Below are positions 1 through 5,833 of a stretch of DNA of 11,625 nt, piece after piece. The stretch covers positions 1 to 11,625 of the forward strand of contig JASFUT010000079.1 in assembly GCA_050050175.1 (NCBI GenBank), in the 5' to 3' direction. The first letter of the stretch is position 1. Every line of letters begins with the position of its first letter. The stretch is from CAVQCX01 sp050050175. GTDB taxonomy: Bacteria > Pseudomonadota > Gammaproteobacteria > Chromatiales > Chromatiaceae. The notes under the pieces were generated by a model, which saw only the letters and a program-made list of their open reading frames with translations, made no database searches and was not told where the DNA came from. The position numbers were made by a program, and so were the translations under genes.

Positions 1-703
1 TCACCGCCACCGCACGGCGCAGCCCCTCCAGATCGAAGTTGTCCAGCAGCACCCGGCGGGCACCCGCGTCCAGGGCCTCGTTGAGCTGCGCCAGATCCTC
101 CACCTCGATCTCCGCCTCCAGGTCGGGAGCGAGGCGGGCGGCCGCCTGCAGGGCCGCAGGGATCGAGCCGGCGGCGGCGATGTGGTTCTCCTTGATGAGC
201 ACGGCGTCGTACAGACCCATCCGGTGGTTGACACATCCGCCGCAGGCCACGGCGTACTTCTGCTGCCGCCGCAGGCCGGGCAGGGTCTTGCGCGTATCGA
301 GCACCAGCACACCGGTACCGGCCACCGCGTCGGCGTAGCGCCGCGCCAGGGTCGCGGTCCCGGAAAGGGTCTGGAGGTAGTTGAGGGCGGTCCGCTCGCC
401 GGTCAGCAGCGCCCGCGTGGCGCCCTGCAGCTCGCAGACGACCTCGCCCGCCCGCACGGCATCTGCGTCGCCCGCGCGCCAGGCAAAAGAGGCCGTCGCG
501 TCGAGCTGACGGAATACCTCTTCGAACCAGGCGACGCCGCACAGCACCGCGTCTTCGCGGCACAGCAGCCGCACCCGGGCCCGGGAGTCGGGGGGAACGA
601 GCTCGGCGGTTCGGTCTCCCGCGCCCACATCCTCCTCGAGCGCGAGACGCACCTGGTCCCGGATGGCATCCGCCGATGGCGGACGGGGCATGTTGTGGCT
701 CAC
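1..703 (-). CDS. nadC: Nicotinate-nucleotide pyrophosphorylase (quinolinate phosphoribosyltransferase), 3' end off the window
   Basis: This cytosolic enzyme of de novo NAD synthesis converts quinolinate and PRPP to nicotinate mononucleotide, CO2 and PPi. The 234 residues visible contain the family landmarks in order: EEDVGAGDRTAELVP (23-37), the substrate-binding TRKTLPGLR (137-145) and KYAVACGG (149-156), NHRMGLYDAVLIKENHI (159-175), EIEVEDL (198-204) and VLLDNF (218-223). Roughly 40-60 C-terminal residues lie beyond base 1. I chose the GTG at 703-701 because AAAGGAG stands about 10 bases upstream (714-720); the in-frame ATG at 691 would leave that site more than 20 bases away. The family usually has GGG before x-N-H-R, whereas here the third Gly is Cys157. 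The gene lies 99 bases downstream of the DUF1631 gene on the same strand and is probably cotranscribed with it. The identification is secure; only the exact start is in doubt. Confidence 0.96.
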   Translation of the reverse strand, partial: MSHNMPRPPSADAIRDQVRLALEEDVGAGDRTAELVPPDSRARVRLLCREDAVLCGVAWFEEVFRQLDATASFAWRAGDADAVRAGEVVCELQGATRALLTGERTALNYLQTLSGTATLARRYADAVAGTGVLVLDTRKTLPGLRRQQKYAVACGGCVNHRMGLYDAVLIKENHIAAAGSIPAALQAAARLAPDLEAEIEVEDLAQLNEALDAGARRVLLDNFDLEGLRRAVAV

Positions 704-713
704 AGTCGATCAG

Positions 714-720
714 CTCCTTT
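714..720 (-). promoter_or_regulatory. Ribosome binding site of nadC
   Basis: AAAGGAG on the minus strand lies 10 bases before the GTG at 703 and 22 bases before the ATG at 691. It favours the GTG start, adding four residues (M-S-H-N) before the first ATG-encoded Met. Confidence 0.6.
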
Positions 721-772
721 GCGAAACGGGCACCCCCGGCGGGCGCTGACCGGGTCCTGTCCTGCCAGGCAT

Positions 773-791
773 CCGCGCCCGGGAGGCGCGG
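773..791 (-). other. GC hairpin between the DUF1631 gene and nadC
   Basis: CCGCGCC (773-779) and GGCGCGG (785-791) pair perfectly across a 5-base loop, starting 12 bases after the DUF1631 stop codon. No run of T follows on either strand, so it is not a canonical intrinsic terminator. In a transcript covering both genes it could act as a processing or 3'-end-stabilising stem; that is inference. Confidence 0.4.
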
Positions 792-802
792 GGAGCCACG
801 GC

Positions 803-3040
803 TCAGGCCCTTGGGGTGCCGCCCGGAGGAGAGGCCCCGCGCAGCATGGCCATCAGGGCGGTCAGGGCCCGGTCGACCAGGGGCACGTCCGTGTCGACGA
901 CGACCCGCGCCTTGCCCTCGCGTATCAGCTCGGCAAGCTCCGGGAGCTCGATATCCAGGATCTTCGCACCTCGCCGGTCGACCAGCACGCAGAGATCGCT
1001 GAGGCTGCTCCGCCAGGACAGCTTGGCGCGCCTCGTGCGTCCGTCGTCCCCTTCGAGCTCCAGCCAGGTCCCCACCGCCAGATCGGCGCCCCGAGGCAGC
1101 TCGTCGCGTCTCCGCCCCGCCTCATCCGCGTCCCACGCGCCGACCCGGGTCTGCCCGACGCGCGGTACGGCCGGAGGCTCGGGCGCCGCCGCACCGGGCC
1201 GCAGGCTGGCGATGTGGACGCCCTGGAGCTCTTTGAGCAGGGACGTCATGCGGTGCTGGTCGAAGGATATGCCGCTCAGGCCCTCGCGGAGCTGTCGCAG
1301 GAGCTCCGGGATCAGCCTGAGGAGCTCCTGGCGTTCCTCGAAGCTGGCCTTGGGCTCGGTGCTCCAGATGAGATCATCCACCACGCGCAGCGCGCTCCCC
1401 CACTCAGGGCTCTCTCCGCCCTGGCGCAGGTAGATCAGGAGCATTACGTCCTTCCACGCCTCCTCGATGATCTGCCGCACCACCGCCGGCGCCCCGGGAG
1501 CGTCCTCCAGGCGGTGCCGGATCTGCTCGCCCACGTGCCGCTTGGCCACCGCGAGCCGCTCCTTGCCTCTGACCACCTGGGATGCGCGCTCCTCGGCAAC
1601 CTCGGCGCCGCGGTGCTCCGCCTCCAGGAACGCCGAGAACTCCTCGTCCAGGTCGGCGAATATCCGGATGTCACGATTGAATTCGGCCAGCACCCGGTCC
1701 ACCACGGACTGGATCCTCCCGTAGAGCACGTCCCTTTCGGGGTCGGCCTCGCCCGCCCACCCCACCGATGCCTGGGCGAGGTTGTTCAGGAGGCGGCGGG
1801 CCGGGTGCGCTGCGTCGCTGAAGAAGCTGGAGTCCATCAGCGCGACCTTCAGGACGGGGATCTGGAGGCGGGAGATCGGGACCTTGAGGGCGTCCGGAAT
1901 GGCGGGATCCTCCAGGATGAGCTCGAACAGCATGGAGGTCACGTCGATGACGTCCTCCTCGAGCGGTCCCAGGGAACGCTCGGCGTCCTTTGCACCGCCG
2001 ATGTGGAAGCGCTCGGCGAGCAGGGCGCGAATCTCCAGCGGCTTGAGCTCATCCATGGACGGCTCGTACTCGAGCGCCCCGATCCCGCCCTCCTGCAGAC
2101 TCGAGAGCGCCGCGACCAGCTCGCCGGCGTCCACCGGCGGAGACCCGGTTCCGGCCCCGGCCGCGGTCTCGTCGGGCGACCCACCCCCCTCGCGGCGCCG
2201 GTCAAGCAGCCCGCGCAGGGTTCCGAGCACATCGTCGCCCGCCCGGCCCGAGGCCGGCCCCCCGCCGGGCTCCCCGGTCTCCCGGTGTGCGCTCGTCCCT
2301 GCGCGCTCCGTCGCGGCGGGCTCGACCGGATTGCGACGTGCCTTCGGCGTCAGCTTGGGCAGGACGCCGGCCGCGGACAGACGGGCGTTGAGCTCGTCGT
2401 ACATGCCGCCGACATAGCGCATGACCTGCTTGTCGAAGAGCTTGTAGATGACGAGCTTTACGGGGACCTCGACGTTCAGCATGCTGACCGAGCCGCGGAA
2501 CGCCGCGCACAGACGGAAAGGCCCCAGCGGATTGCTCCGGGGGTCCACGGGGAAGCCGTTGGCCAGATGGGAGAAGCGCTCCCCGAGCACGTAGATCTCC
2601 CGGCGGTAGAGGCTCTCACCTTTGGAGACCATGTTACTGACGGCCAGCGTCTCCTCGAGGTCCTCCTCCTCGACCAGCGCCATGTCCGCCTCGGCGACGG
2701 TCGCCGGCCCGCCGGGGCTCTTCCTGCCGCTGGCCCAGAAGGCGTCGAAGCCCTCTGTGACCTCCCGCATAAACCGGTGCTCGATGCGTACTCGGGACTT
2801 GCGCACTTCGCGCATGACGTCGAAGTAGACCGTCTGCAAGGCGTTGCGATCGGACTTGTCGGCCATGTCGAACAGCGCGTCGTCGAGCTTTTCGAACAGC
2901 CCGGCGAGCAGCAGAGGGAGGGCCCTGGAGGTGATGCGGCGGCAGTCCTCGACGATCCGGCGGGAGGCATCCGACAGATGCATCCTCCGCGCGGCCGCCG
3001 CGGAGTGCATCAGATCGGTGATGTTGTCACCTTCGGGCAT
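803..3040 (-). CDS. DUF1631 family protein (745 aa)
   Basis: This large soluble protein of unknown function belongs to the DUF1631 family (Pfam PF07793), common in Beta- and Gammaproteobacteria and sometimes mislabelled thymidine phosphorylase. The N-terminal part (about 1-225) is predominantly helical and includes NPLGPFRLCAAF (170-181), matching a conserved family patch. A Gly/Pro/Glu-rich linker of low complexity (about 230-305) follows, then a long helical region (about 310-640) rich in Leu, Glu and Arg. The last 90 residues (656-745) read as a small beta domain: GTWLELEG, RRAKLSWRSSLSDLCVLVDRRGAKIL, then ELAELIREGKARVV, a PilZ-like fold typical of this family's C-terminus. No signal peptide or membrane segment is visible. 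The ATG at 3040 has a GGGAAGGG-type ribosome site. I remember the homologous position next to nadC and ampD in P. aeruginosa (PA4523). The family call is good; the biochemical role is unknown. Confidence 0.9.
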   Translation of the reverse strand: MPEGDNITDLMHSAAAARRMHLSDASRRIVEDCRRITSRALPLLLAGLFEKLDDALFDMADKSDRNALQTVYFDVMREVRKSRVRIEHRFMREVTEGFDAFWASGRKSPGGPATVAEADMALVEEEDLEETLAVSNMVSKGESLYRREIYVLGERFSHLANGFPVDPRSNPLGPFRLCAAFRGSVSMLNVEVPVKLVIYKLFDKQVMRYVGGMYDELNARLSAAGVLPKLTPKARRNPVEPAATERAGTSAHRETGEPGGGPASGRAGDDVLGTLRGLLDRRREGGGSPDETAAGAGTGSPPVDAGELVAALSSLQEGGIGALEYEPSMDELKPLEIRALLAERFHIGGAKDAERSLGPLEEDVIDVTSMLFELILEDPAIPDALKVPISRLQIPVLKVALMDSSFFSDAAHPARRLLNNLAQASVGWAGEADPERDVLYGRIQSVVDRVLAEFNRDIRIFADLDEEFSAFLEAEHRGAEVAEERASQVVRGKERLAVAKRHVGEQIRHRLEDAPGAPAVVRQIIEEAWKDVMLLIYLRQGGESPEWGSALRVVDDLIWSTEPKASFEERQELLRLIPELLRQLREGLSGISFDQHRMTSLLKELQGVHIASLRPGAAAPEPPAVPRVGQTRVGAWDADEAGRRRDELPRGADLAVGTWLELEGDDGRTRRAKLSWRSSLSDLCVLVDRRGAKILDIELPELAELIREGKARVVVDTDVPLVDRALTALMAMLRGASPPGGTPRA

Positions 3041-3099
3041 GGCCCTTCCCGGGTTCGGATCGCGAGAGTAGAACCTCCGCTGGCAGGGTTGGCAGCCTT

Positions 3100-3105
3100 A
3101 TTATC
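3100..3105 (-). promoter_or_regulatory. Possible -10 element of the DUF1631-nadC unit
   Basis: On the minus strand GATAAT (5 of 6 to TATAAT) lies about 60 bases before the DUF1631 ATG, in a short A+T-rich patch. No good -35 hexamer is found 16-18 bases upstream; that position is occupied by the palindrome at 3118-3136, so the promoter may be weak or activator-dependent. Confidence 0.35.
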
Positions 3106-3117
3106 TTAGAGGCTATC

Positions 3118-3136
3118 GCCCATACGGGCTATGGGC
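3118..3136. promoter_or_regulatory. Perfect 7-bp inverted repeat, possible operator
   Basis: GCCCATA (3118-3124), CGGGC spacer, TATGGGC (3130-3136). It lies where the -35 region of the leftward promoter would be if 3100-3105 is the -10. Size and symmetry suit a dimeric repressor or activator. I cannot assign a regulator; a NAD-related regulator is conceivable only because nadC is in the downstream unit. Confidence 0.4.
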
Positions 3137-3177
3137 CGTGAGCCGAATCACAGTCTCCCCTCGACAGGGCCCCTGCA

Positions 3178-3196
3178 CCGGGCGCGTCGCGCCCGG
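3178..3196. repeat. GC-rich palindrome
   Basis: CCGGGCGCG (3178-3186), a single T, then CGCGCCCGG (3188-3196): nine perfectly complementary pairs, in practice a 7-bp stem with a 5-base loop. There is no T tract on either side. It could be an operator or a fold in a leader transcript; chance in GC-rich DNA cannot be excluded. Confidence 0.35.
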
Positions 3197-3316
3197 GACC
3201 CTTCCATCGTCGGGGAGCCGTCCACCAGCCACACAGATGTATAGCATGAAACCGTACGATAATCAGACTCCTATACGGGCTTTCTTCCGCGCTGTCTACT
3301 CCACATTGCGACACGT

Positions 3317-3332
3317 CGGCCGGCATCGGCCG
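3317..3332. repeat. CGGCCG inverted repeat upstream of the DUF1538 promoter
   Basis: CGGCCG (3317-3322), GCAT loop, CGGCCG (3327-3332). It ends 11 bases upstream of the -35 hexamer at 3344. It is suitably placed for an activator site, but short palindromes of C and G arise easily in this composition. Confidence 0.25.
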
Positions 3333-3343
3333 GGCGCTCTCGC

Positions 3344-3372
3344 TTAACAAACGCCGTGGCCTCGTGTATTTT
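3344..3372 (+). promoter_or_regulatory. Sigma-70-type promoter of the DUF1538-PII-CBS unit
   Basis: The -35 TTAACA (3344-3349, 5 of 6) and -10 TATTTT (3367-3372, 4 of 6) are separated by exactly 17 bases. Transcription would begin near 3379, giving a leader of about 26 bases before the TTG at 3405. The -10 overlaps the earlier in-frame TTG at 3372, which therefore could not be the start if this promoter is used. Confidence 0.55.
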
Positions 3373-3404
3373 TGGCCCTCCACCGCAGGACCGAGCCACG
3401 CCCT

Positions 3405-4130
3405 TTGCTCTCTCTCCTGGGACGCTCCCTTCTGGAAAGCCTCCGCGACCTGGCGCCCATCGTGGCGGTGATCGCGTTCTTCCAGCTCGCGGTCCTGCGC
3501 CAGCCCGTGCCCGACCTGGCGGGACTGCTGGTCGGAACGCTGCTCGTGGTGGTCGGGCTCACCCTCTTCGTCCACGGGCTCAAGACCGGGCTCTTTCCCA
3601 TCGGCGAGTCCATGGCGCACGACTTCGCGGGCAAGGGCAGCCTCGCCTGGCTGCTGGCCTTCGCCTTCGCCCTGGGATTCGGCACGACGGTGGCGGAGCC
3701 CGCCCTGATCGCGGTCGCCGAAGAGGCCGCCCGGGTCGCCGCCGCCGGGGGCATGATCCCGGACTCCGCTGCACACCGCTCGGGCTACGCCAGCGGCCTT
3801 CGACTTACCGTGGCCCTGTCGGTGGGACTGGCCATACTCGTCGGGGTGATCCGCATCATCAAAGGATGGCCCATCCACGTCCTTATCGTCGGCGGCTACC
3901 TGGGCGTGGTGGTGATGACGGCGTTCGCGCCGCGCGAGATCGTCGGCATCGCCTACGACTCCGGCGGGGTCACCACCTCCACCATCACGGTCCCACTGGT
4001 CACGGCCCTCGGCGTCGGGCTCTCGGCGAGCATCGCCGGGCGTAATCCCCTGGTCGACGGCTTCGGGCTCATTGCCTTCGCATCCCTCACGCCGATGATC
4101 TTCGTCATGGGCTACGGGATGCTCATATGA
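3405..4130 (+). CDS. DUF1538 membrane protein, first subunit (UmpA-like)
   Basis: This 241-residue inner-membrane protein of the DUF1538 family (Pfam PF07556) has about six hydrophobic segments. Its conserved patches are TGLFPIGESM (61-70), GFGTTVAEPALIAVA (91-105), AYDSGGVTTSTITVPLV (183-199) and DGFGLIAFASLTPMI (218-232). The polar, Gly-rich AEP and DSGGVTTST stretches sit inside or beside membrane segments, as expected for re-entrant or ion-binding elements. From memory, a DUF1538 pair named UmpAB from Halomonas was reported as a two-component Na+(Li+,K+)/H+ antiporter, so cation/proton exchange is the best guess. The start is uncertain: an in-frame TTG at 3372 lies in the promoter, and TTG 3405 gives an N-terminus like that of the next gene's product. 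The only ribosome-site candidate (AGGA, 3387-3390) is rather far away. The stop overlaps the next start as ATGA (4127-4130). Confidence 0.88.
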   Translation: MLSLLGRSLLESLRDLAPIVAVIAFFQLAVLRQPVPDLAGLLVGTLLVVVGLTLFVHGLKTGLFPIGESMAHDFAGKGSLAWLLAFAFALGFGTTVAEPALIAVAEEAARVAAAGGMIPDSAAHRSGYASGLRLTVALSVGLAILVGVIRIIKGWPIHVLIVGGYLGVVVMTAFAPREIVGIAYDSGGVTTSTITVPLVTALGVGLSASIAGRNPLVDGFGLIAFASLTPMIFVMGYGMLI

Positions 4131-4918
4131 CGGGTCTGCTGGAGGAGGCCCTCGGCGTATTGCTGACCACCCTGAGGGACGTCATCCCGATTGCGGCGAT
4201 CCTCTTCGGCTTCCAGATCTTCGTCCTGCGCCGCCCCATACCGCGACTGCGCCAGGTGCTCGCCGGGCTCGGGTATGTGCTGGTCGGCCTGGCGTTCTTC
4301 ATCGAAGGGCTCCAGCAGGCCCTGTTCCCGTTGGGCAAGCTGATGGCCCAGCAGCTCACCGCCCCGGAATTTCTAGGGTTCGAGGGACAGGACGTCCCGG
4401 CGCTTTGGACCCACTACCTCTGGGTCTATGCGTTCGCCGCCGCCATCGGCTTCGCCACGACCATCGCCGAGCCGTCCCTGATCGCCGTGGCGATCAAGGC
4501 CAACCAGGTGTCCGGCGGCGCCGTGGGCACCTGGGGTCTGAGGGTGGCCGTGGCCATCGGCGTGGCGACCGGCATCGCCCTGGGCACCTACCGGATCGTC
4601 ACCGGCACGCCGCTGCACTGGTATATCATCTGCGGCTATGCCGTGGTCATCGTCCAGACCATGTATGCACCCAGGATGATCGTCGCCCTCGCTTACGACT
4701 CCGGGGGAGTGACCACGTCCACCGTGACCGTCCCGCTGGTGGCCGCGCTCGGGCTCGGCCTGTCGAGCCATGTGCCCGGCCGGGACCCGGTCATCGACGG
4801 CTTCGGCCTGATCGCTTTCGCAAGCCTGTTTCCCATCATCAGCGTCATGGGCTACGCCCAGCTCGGCGCATGGTACGCCCGCCGACAGACCGACCGTTCC
4901 CCGGAACGAGGACACTGA
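4127..4918 (+). CDS. DUF1538 membrane protein, second subunit (UmpB-like)
   Basis: This 263-residue polytopic membrane protein is paralogous to the product of the gene before it. Shared blocks are QALFPLGKLM (64-73), GFATTIAEPSLIAVA (108-122), AYDSGGVTTSTVTVPLV (189-205) and DGFGLIAFASLFPII (224-238), in the same order and spacing, so the pair arose by tandem duplication and probably forms a heteromer. It differs by a longer loop at 79-97 (APEFLGFEGQDVPALWTHY) and a charged, Arg-rich C-terminal tail (251-263) that the partner lacks. The ATG lies within the upstream stop (ATGA), pointing to translational coupling and matched output of the two subunits. The role is inferred from the reported Na+/H+ antiport activity of a homologous pair; the transported ion here is not known. 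Confidence 0.88.
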   Translation: MTGLLEEALGVLLTTLRDVIPIAAILFGFQIFVLRRPIPRLRQVLAGLGYVLVGLAFFIEGLQQALFPLGKLMAQQLTAPEFLGFEGQDVPALWTHYLWVYAFAAAIGFATTIAEPSLIAVAIKANQVSGGAVGTWGLRVAVAIGVATGIALGTYRIVTGTPLHWYIICGYAVVIVQTMYAPRMIVALAYDSGGVTTSTVTVPLVAALGLGLSSHVPGRDPVIDGFGLIAFASLFPIISVMGYAQLGAWYARRQTDRSPERGH

Positions 4919-4920
4919 CC

Positions 4921-5271
4921 ATGCACTTCAAGCTCATTATCGCCCTGGTCGAGGACAATCAGACGAACGCGGTCCTGGAAGCCGCCCGGGAGGCGGGCGC
5001 CAAGGGCTCCACGATCATCAATCAGGCCCGGGGCGAGGGGGTCAAGAAGACCAAGACCTTCTTCGGGCTGAACCTGGAGACCCAGCGCGACGCGGTGATA
5101 CTCCTGGTGGAGGAGCACCTGAGCCGCGCGGTCCTGGAGAAGATCTCCGAAGTCTGCCGGTTCGACGAGGAGCCCGGCACGGGAATCGCCTTCCAGATCG
5201 ACGTGGAGGACGCCGTCGGCGTCAGCCACCAGATCAAAGAGCTCTCCAGCGTGGTGGAGGAAGAGATATGA
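4921..5271 (+). CDS. PII-like signalling protein encoded with the DUF1538 pair
   Basis: This 116-residue cytosolic protein of the PII/GlnB superfamily normally forms trimers that bind ligands between subunits. The ferredoxin-like core is recognisable: KLIIALVEDN (4-13), helix, GAKGSTIINQARGEG (26-40), a central loop (about 41-56), DAVILLVEEHL (57-67), helix, then PGTGIAFQIDVEDAVGV (85-101). It differs from GlnB/GlnK. The T-loop is short and has no YRGAEY uridylylation motif, and the TGxxGDGK B-loop that contacts ATP phosphates is replaced by EEPGTGIAF. It is therefore not an ordinary nitrogen regulator, although automatic annotation would call it one. A GAGGA site (4908-4912) lies 8 bases before the ATG, and only 2 bases separate it from the transporter gene. 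By analogy with SbtB-SbtA or GlnK-AmtB it may bind and gate the DUF1538 complex; this is inference. Confidence 0.85.
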   Translation: MHFKLIIALVEDNQTNAVLEAAREAGAKGSTIINQARGEGVKKTKTFFGLNLETQRDAVILLVEEHLSRAVLEKISEVCRFDEEPGTGIAFQIDVEDAVGVSHQIKELSSVVEEEI

Positions 5272-5669
5272 CGGAGAAGAAGATCGTTCGTGTACGCGAC
5301 GTCATGAAGCGGCAGTTCGACATGGTCGAGGGCATGGCGACCGTGGAGGACGCGCTGCGGACCATGAGCCACGTGGAGACCAAGTGCCTGATCGTCAACA
5401 AGCGCCATGCGGACGACGAGTACGGCATGGTCCTCATCTCCGACATCGCCCGGGCGGTGCTGGCCAAGGACCGGGCACCGGACCGGGTCAACATCTACGA
5501 GATCATGACCAAGCCCGTGCTCAGCGTGGCCCCCGCGATGGACATCCGATACGCCGCGCGGATGTTCGGGCATTTCGATCTCTCCCGGGCCCCGGTCGTG
5601 GATGAGGGCAGGGTGATCGGGATCGTCAGCATGACCGACCTGGTGATCAAGGGGCTCGCAAGGTACTGA
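5268..5669 (+). CDS. Two-CBS-domain protein encoded with the DUF1538/PII cassette
   Basis: This 133-residue protein consists almost entirely of a CBS pair (Bateman module). CBS1 spans about 8-65 (VRVRDVMKRQFDMVEGMATVEDAL through YGMVLISDIARAVL); CBS2 spans about 75-131 (NIYEIMTKPVLSVAPAMDI through VIGIVSMTDLVIKG). The SMTD (121-124) motif after the last beta strand is the usual ribose/phosphate contact in nucleotide-binding CBS domains; CBS1 has LISD at the matching place. No catalytic or membrane domain is attached, so it is a stand-alone sensor. The ATG overlaps the stop of the PII-like gene (ATGA, 5268-5271), indicating coupling. Known CBS ligands include AMP, ADP, ATP and S-adenosylmethionine; here an adenine nucleotide is likely but unproven. 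It probably acts with the PII-like protein on the DUF1538 transporter. Confidence 0.9.
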   Translation: MTEKKIVRVRDVMKRQFDMVEGMATVEDALRTMSHVETKCLIVNKRHADDEYGMVLISDIARAVLAKDRAPDRVNIYEIMTKPVLSVAPAMDIRYAARMFGHFDLSRAPVVDEGRVIGIVSMTDLVIKGLARY

Positions 5670-5833
5670 TGGCGCCGATCGACCGGTTCGAGCTCCACGA
5701 CCGGCTCGAGGCCCCCCCAGGCGCGGCACCGGAGGCGCTCGCCGCCCGCGGCCGGGGTGGCTGTCGGCGGCTCGAGACCACCCGTGCCGGGCCGGGGCGA
5801 CGGCTTCCGGGACCCTCTGCGGAGGCACCTTGA
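5669..5833 (+). CDS. Doubtful 54-residue ORF between the CBS gene and ampD
   Basis: Its ATG (5669-5671) shares one base with the CBS stop (TGATG), with AAGG 5 bases upstream. Its TGA (5831-5833) overlaps the TTG start proposed for ampD as TTGA. These junctions look like translational coupling on both sides. The product begins MAPIDRFELHDRLEAPP and then becomes Arg/Pro/Gly/Ala-rich with no predicted fold, membrane segment or family I recognise. The DNA also contains three near-copies of CGGYTCGAG (5685-5692, 5703-5710, 5769-5776). It may be a leader-type peptide, a decayed end or plain intergenic DNA; I lean towards non-functional. Confidence 0.2.
   Translation: MAPIDRFELHDRLEAPPGAAPEALAARGRGGCRRLETTRAGPGRRLPGPSAEAP
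5821..5825 (+). promoter_or_regulatory. Ribosome binding site that fixes the ampD start
   Basis: GGAGG stands 4 bases before the TTG at 5830. The first in-frame ATG (5851) has no such site and would start only ten residues before the conserved N-terminal SPN motif's neighbourhood, so TTG is preferred. Confidence 0.55.

Larger units (their letters stand above)
3041..3404. other. Divergent intergenic control region
   Basis: These 364 bases separate the leftward DUF1631-nadC unit from the rightward DUF1538 unit. I see no convincing gene here; ORFs that cross it are low-complexity or antisense. The region holds a -10-like element for the left unit, three inverted repeats (3118-3136, 3178-3196, 3317-3332) and a good rightward promoter (3344-3372), each listed separately where useful. 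The nine bases ATACGGGCT occur twice in direct orientation, at 3122-3130 and 3273-3281. It contains short A+T-richer stretches (3099-3110, 3258-3276) that stand out against the coding DNA. Confidence 0.7.

Noticed and set aside
773..791. Intrinsic terminator after the DUF1631 gene
   Set aside because: The stem is good but no T tract follows on the minus strand, so it is listed only as a hairpin.
3086..3105. Sigma-54 promoter resembling TGGCA-N-GC upstream of the DUF1631 gene
   Set aside because: The GG and GC doublets are not 10 bases apart on either strand, so the essential spacing fails.
182..3109. 975-codon open frame on the plus strand
   Set aside because: It is antisense to nadC and the DUF1631 gene, both with strong family motifs. 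The translation is Arg/Gly/His/Pro-rich with no recognisable domain, as expected from GC-rich antisense frames.
3129..3878. 249-codon minus-strand frame covering the divergent control region
   Set aside because: Runs antisense through the DUF1538 gene; low-complexity and without family signatures.
5681..5776. tRNA-like GGTTCGAG and GGCTCGAG stretches before ampD
   Set aside because: No acceptor, D or anticodon stems can be paired around them. They are better described as short direct repeats.
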